A stretch of DNA of 64,000 bases from JAGXSE01 sp040757295. GTDB lineage: Bacteria; Bacillota; PH28-bin88. The stretch spans positions 1 through 64,000 of the forward strand of contig JBFLXH010000010.1 in NCBI GenBank assembly GCA_040757295.1, given 5' to 3'. The notes under the pieces were generated by a model that saw only the letters and a list, made by a program, of their open reading frames with translations, was not told the origin of the DNA and did no database searches. This document shows, piece after piece, positions 1 through 8,212 of the stretch (the stretch's first letter is position 1; each line of letters begins with the position of its first letter). The translations under genes were made by a program, and so were the position numbers.

Positions 1-165
1 AAAGCGAATTTCATGCCCGGCTTCATTGGCTGTAATCAAATTTTATTCCTTGCCGGGCATTTAATGAGCCAGGCCACAAATTATACATTAATTTAACGTG
101 GCCTGAAAGCGAATTTCATGCTCGGCTGCATTATGATAATGCAATTTTATCCCATGCCGAGTATA
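1..165 (+). repeat. Tandem family B palindromic repeats (partial unit plus one full unit)
   Basis: The window opens inside one B unit (1-63: conserved linker AAAGCGAATTTCAT, then a hairpin with arms ATGCCCGGC and GCCGGGCAT). A second, diverged unit follows at 62-165: hairpin AGGCCAC/GTGGCCT, the same linker, then a CTCGGC/GCCGAG hairpin. Other copies lie at 3801, 19315, 29973 and 37642, all on this strand. No gene is visible in 1-541 apart from these repeats, a riboswitch and a family D repeat. Confidence 0.85.
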
Positions 166-282
166 TTTTACTTAAATGCTGATGGTGAAAGGAAACTGTA
201 CAATTGTGCCGAATACAATATAATAGGCTAGTTATTTGAAATAATGTATTTCTCCTGATACACCAATTCAATAGATAAAAGA

Positions 283-362
283 ATGGGCAAACTGTCCGAA
301 AGGACAGGACGCAAAGCTACGGGTCTACAGCCAAAAATGGCCATGACAGCCGGGTTACCGCT
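283..362 (+). ncRNA. c-di-GMP-I (GEMM) riboswitch aptamer upstream of fapA
   Basis: The segment carries the GEMM signature in order: GGCAAAC, a P1b-type hairpin with a GAAA tetraloop (CTGTCC GAAA GGACAG), GACGCAAAGC, a GGGTCTA segment, a variable hairpin, then GACAGCCGGGTTACCG. GEMM-I RNAs bind cyclic di-GMP. A terminator follows at 369-401. GACAGCCGG (345-353) can also pair with CCGGTTGTC (380-388) in the terminator loop, which suggests that ligand binding favours termination. A weak candidate promoter is TTGAAA at 236 with a poor -10 near 257. Confidence 0.93.
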
Positions 363-368
363 AAAGCG

Positions 369-411
369 AAGCCTTTTTTCCGGTTGTCGGGCAAAAGGCT
401 TAATTGTTTTT
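369..411 (+). terminator. Intrinsic terminator of the fapA riboswitch
   Basis: Arms AAGCCTTTT (369-377) and AAAAGGCTT (393-401) enclose a 15-nt loop and are followed by a short T-rich tract (405-411). It directly follows the c-di-GMP aptamer and precedes fapA, so it is the likely expression platform. Confidence 0.75.
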
Positions 412-525
412 ATAACACATTAGGAAATTATGCTCGTTAAAAAATGTGGATAAGTCATAATTTCTGTAATGGGTTTCAACAAAATCAAACATCATTAAAG
501 AGTCTTTCAAAAAAGGTTATGTTCT
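412..525 (+). repeat. Family D dispersed repeat with a DnaA-box-like loop (copy 1)
   Basis: It contains GGAAATTATG and an imperfect partner CATAATTTCT around a loop holding TGTGGATAA (445-453), the perfect complement of the DnaA box TTATCCACA. GTTTCAACAAAATCAA follows. A closely similar copy lies at 58905-59045, and a 3' portion recurs at 21140-21212. Confidence 0.7.
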
Positions 526-541
526 ATCGGGGGTGTTAGTT

Positions 542-2128
542 ATGGATTTCCAGGTTCGTATTGCCCGGGATAAGATGGCTGCTTACCTCAGGCTGTTGGA
601 GGAAAAACAACTGGAGCCGATTGCTGCCGGAGAGGATTCCAGCACGGAACAGGGGGAGCAACCTGACGAGAAGGACAAGCCCATGGAACCAGAAAAACCC
701 CTGCTCTCCCGGGAATTAGTCGCTGCCCGGCTAGCGGAAGCTGGAGTCGTATTTGGAATTGATTGGGAAACCGTTGACACTCTTATTCATCATCGGGTCA
801 TAGGCCAAGAAACTTGTATTGCAAAAGGGTTGCCGCCTAAGCCCGGCCAGGATGCCTATATCCAACCTGTTTATCTGGAGAAACACATTAAAACGCGAGA
901 AACATCTGATGACCAAAGGGTTGATTACCTTGATTATGGCCGCATCATCAGCGTTGAACCTGGAGAACTACTGGCCGTTAAGGTGCCCCCGCGGCCTGGT
1001 GAACCTGGGAAGAATGTCTTTGGGCAGGAAATAGCGCCTCCAGTCCCAAGGGATCTGATCCTGATCGCCGGTCCTGGGGTGAAGGTGGAAGACGAGGGCG
1101 TTCGGGTGGTAGCAGCAACTGCCGGCCGGCCTGAACAAAAGAAAAACCTGTTCGCCGTATACCCAATCCATACTGTGAACGGCAATGTTGACGTGACAAC
1201 GGGTCATATTAAATTTAAAGGGGACCTGGTGATTAAGGGGAATATTACAGATGGTATGCGGGTAGAGGCAAAAGGAAAACTGGAGGTGCACGGAGGTATT
1301 GCCCACAGCGCCGTTTCAGCCGGCGGCAGTATCAAGGTTGGACAAAGCATTCTAGGCAGTACTGTCAGGGCAGGAGGCTCCTGGGCCCAGTTTAAGCTTG
1401 CACATGATTTTTTAGACAAAACCATCGCCGCTATGGAAGAGTTGATGGCTTCAGCCAGGCAGCTTAAGGATCATCCGGGTTTGGCCGGAACGGCCCAAGT
1501 TAAGCAGAATGGGGAAGGGATAATAATCAAAATTCTGCTGGAGAAAAAATACTCGAACCTGCCCGGTTTATTGGCCAACCTGGTGGAAAAGTTGGGCGAA
1601 TTGGAGCAAGAGGCAGTTCCTGTTGAGGTGGTAGAGCAGGCGCGGATTTGCTGTCAGGAGGCAATTTCCTGCTTTTCTGGCTTAGGGCCGCTCCGCTTTA
1701 GCTCTTTGGAAGAAGCTGAACCAATTATCCAAAAATTGCAGGCAGCAGCCCGACAGTATGCAGAGTGCTACCTGGACAAGGACATGGAACAGGCTAATAT
1801 TACTGCGTCTTATGCCCAGAATTCCAAACTTTTCGCTAGCGGGAAAGTGAAGATTACCGGTAAAGGCGCCTATTACTGCGATATAATTGCGGCCAATGAG
1901 GTGGTGATCGACGGCAATCCGGGAATTTTCCGCAATGGCTCTATTGTTGCCGGAAGAAATGTGCGGGTGATGGAATTAGGCAGTCCCTCAGAGGCGCCAA
2001 CAAAAGTTGAAGTCCCCTCAGGTGCTGTTATCTCCGCCGGCAAAGTCTACCCAGGGGTTTTCCTGAAGGCTGGGGTTCGCGGGGAGCGGATCCAAATGTT
2101 TATCCAGGGGTTAAAATTCAGTGAGTGA
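542..2128 (+). CDS. fapA: FapA family protein (flagellar assembly protein A, DUF342)
   Basis: 528 residues. The second half has the glycine- and valine-rich short repeats of the DUF342/FapA beta-helix (such as VNGNVDVTTGHIKFKGDLVI), and a predicted coiled-coil stretch lies around residues 290-390. FapA-type proteins affect flagellar assembly or polar localisation in other bacteria; the biochemical role is not settled. ATG at 542 is chosen because GGGGG ends 8 nt upstream; an in-frame GTG at 533 overlaps that site. It is the only gene behind the c-di-GMP riboswitch at 283, so its transcription is probably set by c-di-GMP. The gene converges on thyX, with 15 nt between the stop codons. Confidence 0.85.
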   Translation: MDFQVRIARDKMAAYLRLLEEKQLEPIAAGEDSSTEQGEQPDEKDKPMEPEKPLLSRELVAARLAEAGVVFGIDWETVDTLIHHRVIGQETCIAKGLPPKPGQDAYIQPVYLEKHIKTRETSDDQRVDYLDYGRIISVEPGELLAVKVPPRPGEPGKNVFGQEIAPPVPRDLILIAGPGVKVEDEGVRVVAATAGRPEQKKNLFAVYPIHTVNGNVDVTTGHIKFKGDLVIKGNITDGMRVEAKGKLEVHGGIAHSAVSAGGSIKVGQSILGSTVRAGGSWAQFKLAHDFLDKTIAAMEELMASARQLKDHPGLAGTAQVKQNGEGIIIKILLEKKYSNLPGLLANLVEKLGELEQEAVPVEVVEQARICCQEAISCFSGLGPLRFSSLEEAEPIIQKLQAAARQYAECYLDKDMEQANITASYAQNSKLFASGKVKITGKGAYYCDIIAANEVVIDGNPGIFRNGSIVAGRNVRVMELGSPSEAPTKVEVPSGAVISAGKVYPGVFLKAGVRGERIQMFIQGLKFSE

Positions 2129-2143
2129 GTAAGGCCAAGGGCC

Positions 2144-2836
2144 TTATGAAGGACCCTTGCCCGTAGCATTCCAATATGCCTGCAAGACTTCTTCCAATGT
2201 AGGGTTTAATCCGCAGCACATCCGGCCCTGGTCGCAAAAACCTGTCATCTTGCAGGGGTAATCAATGTCACCGAAAAGACCAGGGGAAACCTTTTTTAAA
2301 GCTGCCAGCATCTCCCAGGCCAGGTGCCGAATTTCCCGCTGGGCTCTCCGGCACAGGCGCAGTTTGAAAAAATGGCGCAATTCCCGTGCATTCATAGTCA
2401 TCAAAAAAACTGTTTGGGTAGAATTAGTTAAAGCCATCCTGGCTGATTCAGCGGGGATACCAGCTTGGACAAAAAAGTTATATAGTTCCTGTACCGTGGC
2501 CTGAAAGGCTTGCCATTTTGAGTTTGCTTCAGGGTTACTGGCGATCTCGGGGGGTGTGTAGTAGGCGAAAGCGTCCTCAACACAATATCGCTGGGACCGT
2601 TGGGAGAACGAGGCTATCCGGTGCCGGGTAAACTGCTGGCTGATAATCCGGGCAACCCAAATCTTAAATGTATAGGCATTATGTTCTAAAACCGAGTGAT
2701 GCCCGCTTTTAATGCAAAACTGCAACACTTGGGGTGAGGGGGCGGTATCGTAGCAAATTGCTGCTGCTTCCTGGGCCAGACTATCTGCATTCTCCGTCCA
2801 GCGGACCAGTTGTACTGTTGGTTCCAAGAAAAACAC
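2144..2836 (-). CDS. thyX: Flavin-dependent thymidylate synthase ThyX
   Basis: 230 residues, usual ThyX length. It makes dTMP from dUMP using methylenetetrahydrofolate as carbon donor and reduced FAD as hydride carrier, and acts as a cytoplasmic homotetramer. The ThyX signature is visible at residues 71-83 (RHRIASFSQRSQR, matching the RHRxxSxxxxSxR pattern), with the preceding SGHHSVLEH segment that is typical of the family. GTG at 2836 has AAGGTGAG directly upstream; a TTG at 2827 with better spacing is an alternative. It lies 1 nt downstream of the Mrp-like ATPase gene on the same strand, so the two are probably co-transcribed. It is unrelated in function to the surrounding flagellar genes. 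Confidence 0.95.
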   Translation of the reverse strand: MFFLEPTVQLVRWTENADSLAQEAAAICYDTAPSPQVLQFCIKSGHHSVLEHNAYTFKIWVARIISQQFTRHRIASFSQRSQRYCVEDAFAYYTPPEIASNPEANSKWQAFQATVQELYNFFVQAGIPAESARMALTNSTQTVFLMTMNARELRHFFKLRLCRRAQREIRHLAWEMLAALKKVSPGLFGDIDYPCKMTGFCDQGRMCCGLNPTLEEVLQAYWNATGKGPS

Positions 2837-2837
2837 C

Positions 2838-3566
2838 TCACCTTGAAGTAATCTTTGCCAGCTTAAGACGGTCCATGATTGTCAATGTCATCTGCTCAAG
2901 CTCCAGCGCTAAAGGAGGGACAGTTTGCCAGCCTGACGGAAACCTGCTGGTTAGGGGAATGTGTCCAAGGACCGGCAGTGCATTTTGGGCGGCTAGGCGG
3001 TCAGTGGCCCCTTGGCCGAAAGGAAAGAATTTATCCCCATGCCGGCAGGTAAAAAATGACATATTTTCTACAATACCCAGCAATTGAGATCCCCAATCTT
3101 TTGCCTGCCGTAAAACCCCGGAGAGGGCGGTGCAGGAAGTGGGATGGGGCGTTGTGACCAGCAGCAGACAGCTGTTGGGAAGCCCCAGCAGATACTGCAG
3201 CCATCCGGAAGGTCCGGGCGGTAAGTCAATTAAGAGGCATTCGCCCTGACCCCCAAAACTGCAGGAATGAACTTGGTCCCGGACCCATTTGGCAAGGGAG
3301 AATTGCCTCCCCGGAGCTGTTGGTCCGGCAGCATAGTGGATGCCATTAATTAATTGGGGGGTAGACTTTTCCGTGGGCCATATGCCCTCAAAACCAAGGT
3401 AAAAAGGAACAGAAGAGAAGGTGGGGTTAATTTCCAAAATCCCAACTTTCCAGCCAAAGGTCTGCATCACCAGGGCAATAGCCGCAACTACGGCAGATTG
3501 GCCGGTTCCTCCTTTTCCACTAACAACAGCCACGACGCTTTCCCATGGGACCAATGATGAAGTCAA
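2838..3566 (-). CDS. Mrp/NBP35-like (MinD superfamily) P-loop ATPase with altered Walker A
   Basis: 242 residues. The N-terminus has the deviant Walker A SGKGGTGQS: the signature lysine (K18) is kept, but the normal GK[ST] lysine is glutamine (Q23, codon CAA). Later segments resemble Mrp/ApbC iron-sulfur carriers: DLPPG, then VENMSFF, FGQG and HIPL. The CxxC that holds the bridging cluster in Mrp is reduced to a single Cys (CRHGDK). It may therefore be an ATPase-poor or regulatory relative; no function can be assigned. TTG at 3566 has AGGAGG 6 nt upstream. First gene of a two-gene minus-strand unit with thyX; a family A repeat begins 18 nt upstream of it. Confidence 0.7.
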   Translation of the reverse strand: MTSSLVPWESVVAVVSGKGGTGQSAVVAAIALVMQTFGWKVGILEINPTFSSVPFYLGFEGIWPTEKSTPQLINGIHYAAGPTAPGRQFSLAKWVRDQVHSCSFGGQGECLLIDLPPGPSGWLQYLLGLPNSCLLLVTTPHPTSCTALSGVLRQAKDWGSQLLGIVENMSFFTCRHGDKFFPFGQGATDRLAAQNALPVLGHIPLTSRFPSGWQTVPPLALELEQMTLTIMDRLKLAKITSR

Positions 3567-3583
3567 ATTGTTCCTCCTCTTGG

Positions 3584-3782
3584 TTCAACTGGGTCTTGGC
3601 TTCAGTTGGAGATTATTACCCCCGCTGAAGCTTAGATTCGACCAGTTCTTGGCTCCGGTTTACCGGAGCTTAGAACTGGTTAATCCCATAGGGGGCCAGG
3701 TTAATACAGTGGCGTAGCCGCTCTTTTATCCCGCCGGTTTAAAGAAGCGGGGGTATTAGAGCGGGTAGCCATCTGTGATAAT
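3584..3782 (+). repeat. Family A structured repeat (copy 1)
   Basis: Begins TTCAACTGGGTCTTGGCTTC and ends AGAGCGGGTAGCCATCTGTGATAA. Inside are a variable hairpin flanked by GCTTCAG/CTGAAGC, a hairpin with arms CCAGTTCT/AGAACTGG capped by GGCTCCG/CGGAGC, the block TTAATCCCATAGGGGGCCAG, and GCCGCTCT pairing with AGAGCGG around a third hairpin. Other copies at 8013, 29830 and 37500. It fills most of the gap between the Mrp-like gene and cheW; the rest of that gap holds a family B unit and unremarkable AT-rich sequence. Confidence 0.88.
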
Positions 3783-3800
3783 AACCTATTGCTGCAATTA

Positions 3801-3905
3801 TAATGAGCGAGGCCACTAATTATTCATTGATTTACCGTGGCCTCAAAGCGAATTTCATACTCGGCTTCATTATGATAATGCAATTTTATCCCTTGCCGAG
3901 TATAA
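3801..3905 (+). repeat. Family B palindromic repeat
   Basis: GAGGCCAC/GTGGCCTC hairpin, the AAAGCGAATTTCAT linker, then an ACTCGGC/GCCGAGT hairpin with an inner CATTATGATAATG stem. It is nearly identical to the copy at 19315, differing at a handful of positions. Confidence 0.85.
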
Positions 3906-4083
3906 TTCTACTCCTCGCTATTCCAGGATGTCAAGCTAAGCCAAAGGGATCTCCTCGGCCCTAAAGACATTCTTTTTCCAACAAAGCAATAAATTACAAG
4001 GAATTTAACGAAATATGTTGAACTTTAACTGCAGAAATTTTTGGCAGGAATTATTTTTAAATAACCCAGAAAGGGTGGGAAAA

Positions 4084-4578
4084 ATGGCAGCCCAAAAAAA
4101 TAAGAGCAGTTCTGAACAGCAATTGGTGGTTTTCCATCTGGCGGGGGAAACCTACGGCATTGACATTTCCTCTGTCCATGAAATTATCCGGATGCAAACC
4201 ATTACGGAAGTCCCCCGGACTCCTGATTTCGTGGAAGGGGTGATTAACTTGCGGGGGCGAATAGTGCCGGTGATTGATCTGCGCAAGCGTTTTGGTTTGC
4301 GATTGGAGGAGCAGACCGCCAATTCCCGCATTATTGTGGTGGAGGTTAACGGGGTAACAGTAGGTATGACTGTTGATGCGGTTTCGGAAGTGCTGCGTTT
4401 GCCGGAAGCCAACATTGAGCCTCCTCCGGCCATGTTCTCCGGCGTTGATGTGTCCTACCTGAAGGGGGTAGGCAAGTGGCAGGAAAAATTAATCATATTG
4501 TTAAATCTGGACAAGGTTTTATATGCGGACCAGCAGCGGGCCTTGAAAGACAGTTTTAAAACGGGGGGGCTGGCATGA
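4084..4578 (+). CDS. cheW: Chemotaxis adaptor CheW
   Basis: 164 residues from ATG 4084, with AAGGGTGG upstream; an in-frame ATG at 4015 has no ribosome site and would add an atypical extension. It couples receptors to CheA at the inner membrane. The whole protein is one CheW SH3-like domain: LVVFHLAGETYGIDISSVHEI near the start, then VEGVINLRGRIVPVIDLRKRF, the classic CheW core. First gene of cheW-cheA-cheB; its stop overlaps the cheA start (ATGA). No clear promoter is visible between the family B repeat and the gene. Confidence 0.96.
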   Translation: MAAQKNKSSSEQQLVVFHLAGETYGIDISSVHEIIRMQTITEVPRTPDFVEGVINLRGRIVPVIDLRKRFGLRLEEQTANSRIIVVEVNGVTVGMTVDAVSEVLRLPEANIEPPPAMFSGVDVSYLKGVGKWQEKLIILLNLDKVLYADQQRALKDSFKTGGLA

Positions 4579-6620
4579 CATCCCAATTTGATATGACCCA
4601 GTACCTGGGGGTTTTTTTGGATGAAGCAGAGGAACAGCTCCGGGAAATGGATCAAGCAATAATCCTGTTAGAGCAGGATCCTGGGGACATTAACCTCTTA
4701 AACAGGATTTTTCGGGCTGCCCATACCATTAAGGGGGCAGCGGCAACCATGGGATTTGAAAGTATGGCCTCATTAACCCATGACATGGAAAACATCCTGG
4801 ATAAACTGCGGCGAAAGGAAATGACTGTAACCCGAGAGGTGGTCAATGTCCTTTTGGCCTGCCTTGACCATCTCCAGGCCATGAAGACAGAAATCGCCGC
4901 TGGCAAAGATGGCCGTGGGAATATCTTAAGTCTATCCGGCAAACTGCAGCAAATGCTGGCTGCTGGAGACGTCCCGGTTCAGCAAACCGTTCAGCCGGCA
5001 GAAAAGAGCGGTCTCGACTTGAATGAGATTGAAGAAAATGTGGTGCGGGCTGCTCAAGTAAAAGGTTATCGTACCTATCATGTTGCGGTAACCCTGGACA
5101 GGGGCTGCATAATGAAGGCGGCCAGGGCCTACATAATTTTTAACAATTTAAAAGACGCGGGAGAAATAATTAAAACAGTTCCCTCTACTGAGGATATTGA
5201 GGCAGAGAGGTTTGATTACCATATTCAAATGCTTTTGGTGACCAAAGAGGATATGGATATTATCAAAAATATCCTTAATGCCATTTCAGAAATTGAAAGT
5301 ATAAAGGTGATACCGGTAGAACTGGAGGACAACGGGCCGGCCATGGAGCAGGCGGTTGTACAGGAACAGCAAGTTGAGCAAAAAGCGGAGCTGGCTCTCA
5401 GCGAGAAAAAATTGGGTCAGACCGTACGGGTGGATGTCCAGCGCCTGGAGAACCTGATGAACCTGGTGGGGGAACTGGTGATTGACCGGGGCCGCCTAGC
5501 CCAGGTTGGCGCTTACCTGCGGAACCGTCTTGGTTCCGAGGAACTGGTGGAAACCTTGGACGAGGTTTCGGTTCATATTGGCCGGATTACCAGCGATCTG
5601 CAGGAAGAGATAATGAAGGCCCGTATGTTCCCAATTGAGCAGGTATTCAATCGATTTCCCCGGATGGTGCGGGATTTGGCGCAAAAAGCCGGCAAAGAGG
5701 TTGAATTTATTGTCGAAGGCAGGGAAACAGAACTAGATCGCACTGTGATTGAAGAGATCGGAGATCCCTTGATCCACCTCCTGAGAAATGCCATAGACCA
5801 TGGCATTGAAACCTCGGAAGAAAGACTGAAAGCGGGTAAGCCCCGGGTTGGCATGGTTAAGCTCATGGCTATCCACCAGGAGAACCAAATTGTGATCACG
5901 GTAGAAGATGACGGCAGGGGGATCAATCCTGAATCAGTTAAGAAAAAGGCCCTGGCTAATGGCTTAATCTCCAGAGAAACGGCTGCCGGGTTAAATGAGC
6001 GGGAAGCATTGGATTTAATTTTTCTCCCGGGCTTTTCTACCGCTCAGGTGGTGAGCAGTGTTTCCGGCCGGGGTGTAGGCATGGATATTGTCAGGTCTCA
6101 TATCGAAAGAATAAACGGGACTGTGGAAATTGACACCGAGGTTGGCCGGGGGACACTTTTTACTATTAAGTTGCCTCTGACTCTGGCTATCAGCCGTTCC
6201 CTATTGGTCTATGTTGGGGAGCGGGTTTTTGCCTTCCCACTGGCAAATGTGGTGGAGATACTGGAAATAGCCAGAGAAAGCCTGCAGAGGGTCCAACGCC
6301 GGTATGTGACACTGGTTCGGGGAGAGGTATTGCCTCTGTTTCGCCTGGACAAGGTCCTGGGTTTCCGGGGCACCGGAGAAACCCCTGAAAAATTTCCGGT
6401 GGTGGTGGTCAGCTTCTCTGACCGGCGACTGGGGTTTATTGTGGATACATTAATCGGCGAGCAGGAAATAGTAATCAAATCCTTGGGGGATTACATCGGG
6501 CAAATTCCCGGGTTGGCTGGAGCCACCATTATGGGGGATGGGCGGGTTGCCCTCATTCTTGACGTGCGGGGTCTAGTCGGAAAGGCAGCTGGGAAAGCCA
6601 ACAATGAACTGGCCAGTTAA
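4575..6620 (+). CDS. cheA: Chemotaxis sensor histidine kinase CheA
   Basis: 681 residues. It autophosphorylates in response to receptors and passes phosphate to CheY and CheB. Domains in order: HPt P1 with phospho-accepting His50 (AAHTIKGAA), a P2 CheY/CheB-binding domain around residues 150-255, P3 dimerisation (RLENLMNLVGELVIDRGRL, about 290-350), the P4 ATPase with N box (HLLRNAIDHGIE), DDGRGI and GRGVGMDIV, and a C-terminal P5 CheW-like domain from about 540. All key motifs are intact. It overlaps cheW by 4 nt and cheB by 17 nt, which points to translational coupling. Confidence 0.98.
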   Translation: MTSQFDMTQYLGVFLDEAEEQLREMDQAIILLEQDPGDINLLNRIFRAAHTIKGAAATMGFESMASLTHDMENILDKLRRKEMTVTREVVNVLLACLDHLQAMKTEIAAGKDGRGNILSLSGKLQQMLAAGDVPVQQTVQPAEKSGLDLNEIEENVVRAAQVKGYRTYHVAVTLDRGCIMKAARAYIIFNNLKDAGEIIKTVPSTEDIEAERFDYHIQMLLVTKEDMDIIKNILNAISEIESIKVIPVELEDNGPAMEQAVVQEQQVEQKAELALSEKKLGQTVRVDVQRLENLMNLVGELVIDRGRLAQVGAYLRNRLGSEELVETLDEVSVHIGRITSDLQEEIMKARMFPIEQVFNRFPRMVRDLAQKAGKEVEFIVEGRETELDRTVIEEIGDPLIHLLRNAIDHGIETSEERLKAGKPRVGMVKLMAIHQENQIVITVEDDGRGINPESVKKKALANGLISRETAAGLNEREALDLIFLPGFSTAQVVSSVSGRGVGMDIVRSHIERINGTVEIDTEVGRGTLFTIKLPLTLAISRSLLVYVGERVFAFPLANVVEILEIARESLQRVQRRYVTLVRGEVLPLFRLDKVLGFRGTGETPEKFPVVVVSFSDRRLGFIVDTLIGEQEIVIKSLGDYIGQIPGLAGATIMGDGRVALILDVRGLVGKAAGKANNELAS

Positions 6621-7659
6621 GGTTTTTTTGGTTGATGATTCTGCTTTTATGCGGCGGCTCCTTACCGCCATGCTGGAACAGGACGGGAACATCAAGGTTG
6701 TTGGTTATGCCCGCAATGGCTATGAGGCTCTGGAAAAAATACCGGTTTTAAAGCCTCACGTTGTAACAATGGATGTGGAGATGCCTGAGATGGATGGCCT
6801 GGAAACCCTGTCTATGCTGATGGTTCAACACCCGGTGTCGGTGATTATGGTCAGCGCTCTAACCACAGAAGGGGCATATGCAACCCTTAAAGCCCTGGAG
6901 CTTGGCGCCTTGGATTTTGTGGCCAAGCCTTCCCGCCAGGGAGATATGCCTCTTTTGGCTGCCGAACTCCGTTCCAAGGTAATGGCCATAGCCGGGGTGT
7001 CTCTGGGGCGAGTTGTGCGCAGTAAGGAGACAGCTAGGGCCACTGCCTCTCAGCAAGAAAAACGCCTGTACCCTGCAAAGGCCTCTGTTGACCTGGTCGC
7101 CATCGGTACTTCCACGGGAGGTCCCTCTGCGCTAAGAACGATTATTTCTGCCTTGCCTGCAGATTTTCCAGCCGGGGTGTTAATTGCCCAGCACATGCCG
7201 CCCGGTTTTACCAAACCCTTGGCCCAACGCCTGAATGAGTTGAGCTCTCTTAGAGTAAAAGAAGCGGAGGAGGGAGATATAGTCAGGCCCGGTACAGCCC
7301 TGGTAGCCCCGGCAGGATGGCAGACAATGCTTGCGGGCAGTTGCGGCAGATTAGAGGTGCGATTGGCCAAAGAAGCTCCTTTTTCCACTTTATTCAAACC
7401 TTCAGTGGATGTGATGTTTTTATCTGCAGCGGAAGCCTGCGGACAGCATACCCTGGGTGTGATCCTGACCGGCATGGGCAGTGACGGTGTGCGAGGAATG
7501 AAAGAGATTAAAGAAAAAGGGGGCAGGACCCTAGCCGAGGCAGAGACCTCCTGTATTGTTTATGGAATGCCAAAGGCCGCTATTGAGGCTGGAGTGGTTG
7601 ACGGGGTTTACCCATTGGCCTCTATGGCTGCGGAAATAATTAGGCAAGTAAACAATTAA
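6604..7659 (+). CDS. cheB: Chemotaxis response regulator protein-glutamate methylesterase CheB
   Basis: 351 residues. It removes methyl groups from, and deamidates, chemoreceptors. The N-terminal receiver domain has Asp11, Asp12 and the phospho-acceptor Asp57 (VVTMDVEMPEMDG) and KPS near residue 104. The C-terminal esterase has the catalytic triad motifs: GTSTGGPSAL (Ser), AQHMPPGFT (His) and TGMGSDGVRGM (Asp). The start lies inside the end of cheA, which has no room for a shorter N-terminus without losing receiver strand 1. Its partner methyltransferase gene cheR lies far away, at 54796. Confidence 0.97.
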   Translation: MNWPVKVFLVDDSAFMRRLLTAMLEQDGNIKVVGYARNGYEALEKIPVLKPHVVTMDVEMPEMDGLETLSMLMVQHPVSVIMVSALTTEGAYATLKALELGALDFVAKPSRQGDMPLLAAELRSKVMAIAGVSLGRVVRSKETARATASQQEKRLYPAKASVDLVAIGTSTGGPSALRTIISALPADFPAGVLIAQHMPPGFTKPLAQRLNELSSLRVKEAEEGDIVRPGTALVAPAGWQTMLAGSCGRLEVRLAKEAPFSTLFKPSVDVMFLSAAEACGQHTLGVILTGMGSDGVRGMKEIKEKGGRTLAEAETSCIVYGMPKAAIEAGVVDGVYPLASMAAEIIRQVNN

Positions 7660-7663
7660 GCCT

Positions 7664-7690
7664 TAAGTTTCGATTGATATCTGCCGAAAA
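7664..7690 (+). promoter_or_regulatory. Sigma-28 (FliA/SigD) promoter upstream of flgM
   Basis: TAAG (7664-7667), 15 nt, then GCCGAAAA (7683-7690), close to the sigma-28 consensus TAAA-N15-GCCGATAA. It lies just downstream of cheB and 47 nt before the flgM start. FlgM expression from the sigma factor it inhibits is the usual arrangement. Confidence 0.75.
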
Positions 7691-7737
7691 ACAAATTGGC
7701 AGGTATTTTTATTTTATTATGTTGGCAGGTGTTTTTC

Positions 7738-8052
7738 ATGAAAATCAAGGGCCTTCCTCCGATCCTGGCGGTAAGGGCCTATGGGGAGACTAAAAAGCCG
7801 GAGCCTGATCACCGCCCCTCGGTTAATAAGGATTCACTGCAGCTTTCTCCCGAGGCCAAAGCTCTGCAACACCTGATCAAAGAAGCCGGAGAGCCGCTGG
7901 TGCGGGTAGATTTGGTGCAGGATCTAAAATCCAGGGTGTGGGCCGGAACGTATCAGGTGCCGGTAGAGGCCCTGGCGGCAAAAATTGCAGAAGAGATCCG
8001 GGGTGCAAAAGATTCAACTGGGTCTTTGCTTCAGACGAAGGCTGAAGCTTAG
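7738..8052 (+). CDS. flgM: Anti-sigma-28 factor FlgM
   Basis: 104 residues. It binds FliA and holds late flagellar gene expression until the hook-basal body is complete. The C-terminal sigma-binding region is recognisable (VRVDLVQDLKSRVWAGTYQVP, then ALAAKIAEEI); the N-terminus is the usual disordered stretch. ATG 7738 follows GGCAGGTG; the longer in-frame ORF lacks a ribosome site. The last 13 residues and the stop codon are encoded inside a family A repeat that begins at 8013, so the repeat has replaced the original gene end. Transcribed from the sigma-28 promoter at 7664. Confidence 0.93.
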   Translation: MKIKGLPPILAVRAYGETKKPEPDHRPSVNKDSLQLSPEAKALQHLIKEAGEPLVRVDLVQDLKSRVWAGTYQVPVEALAAKIAEEIRGAKDSTGSLLQTKAEA

Positions 8053-8196
8053 ATTCGACCAGTTCTTGGCTCCGGTTTACCGGAGCTTAGAACTGGTTAA
8101 TCCCATAGGGGGCCAGTTAATGCAGGGGCGTAGCCGCTCTTAGGGCACCGCTTCAAAAAGAAGCGGGGGCATTAGAGCGGGTAGCCATTTGTGATA
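8013..8196 (+). repeat. Family A structured repeat (copy 2)
   Basis: Same 5' and 3' boundaries as the copy at 3584. The first hairpin here is GCTTCAG/CTGAAGC with a short loop; the third is CACCGCTTC/GAAGCGG without an inserted B unit. It overlaps the end of flgM and stops 17 nt before the flgN start. Confidence 0.88.
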
Positions 8197-8212
8197 AAAG
8201 AGGTGCTCTGCA

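Noticed and set aside
180..232. Sigma-28 or sigma-A promoter around GCCGAATA/TATAAT at 209-224
   Set aside because: The TATAAT at 219 has no good -35 at proper spacing and the GCCGAATA lacks a TAAA 15 nt upstream; too weak to list.
3584..3782. Family A as a c-di-GMP-II or cobalamin riboswitch
   Set aside because: Recalled consensus elements of those classes are not present, and the four copies include insertions and variable hairpins unlike a conserved aptamer.
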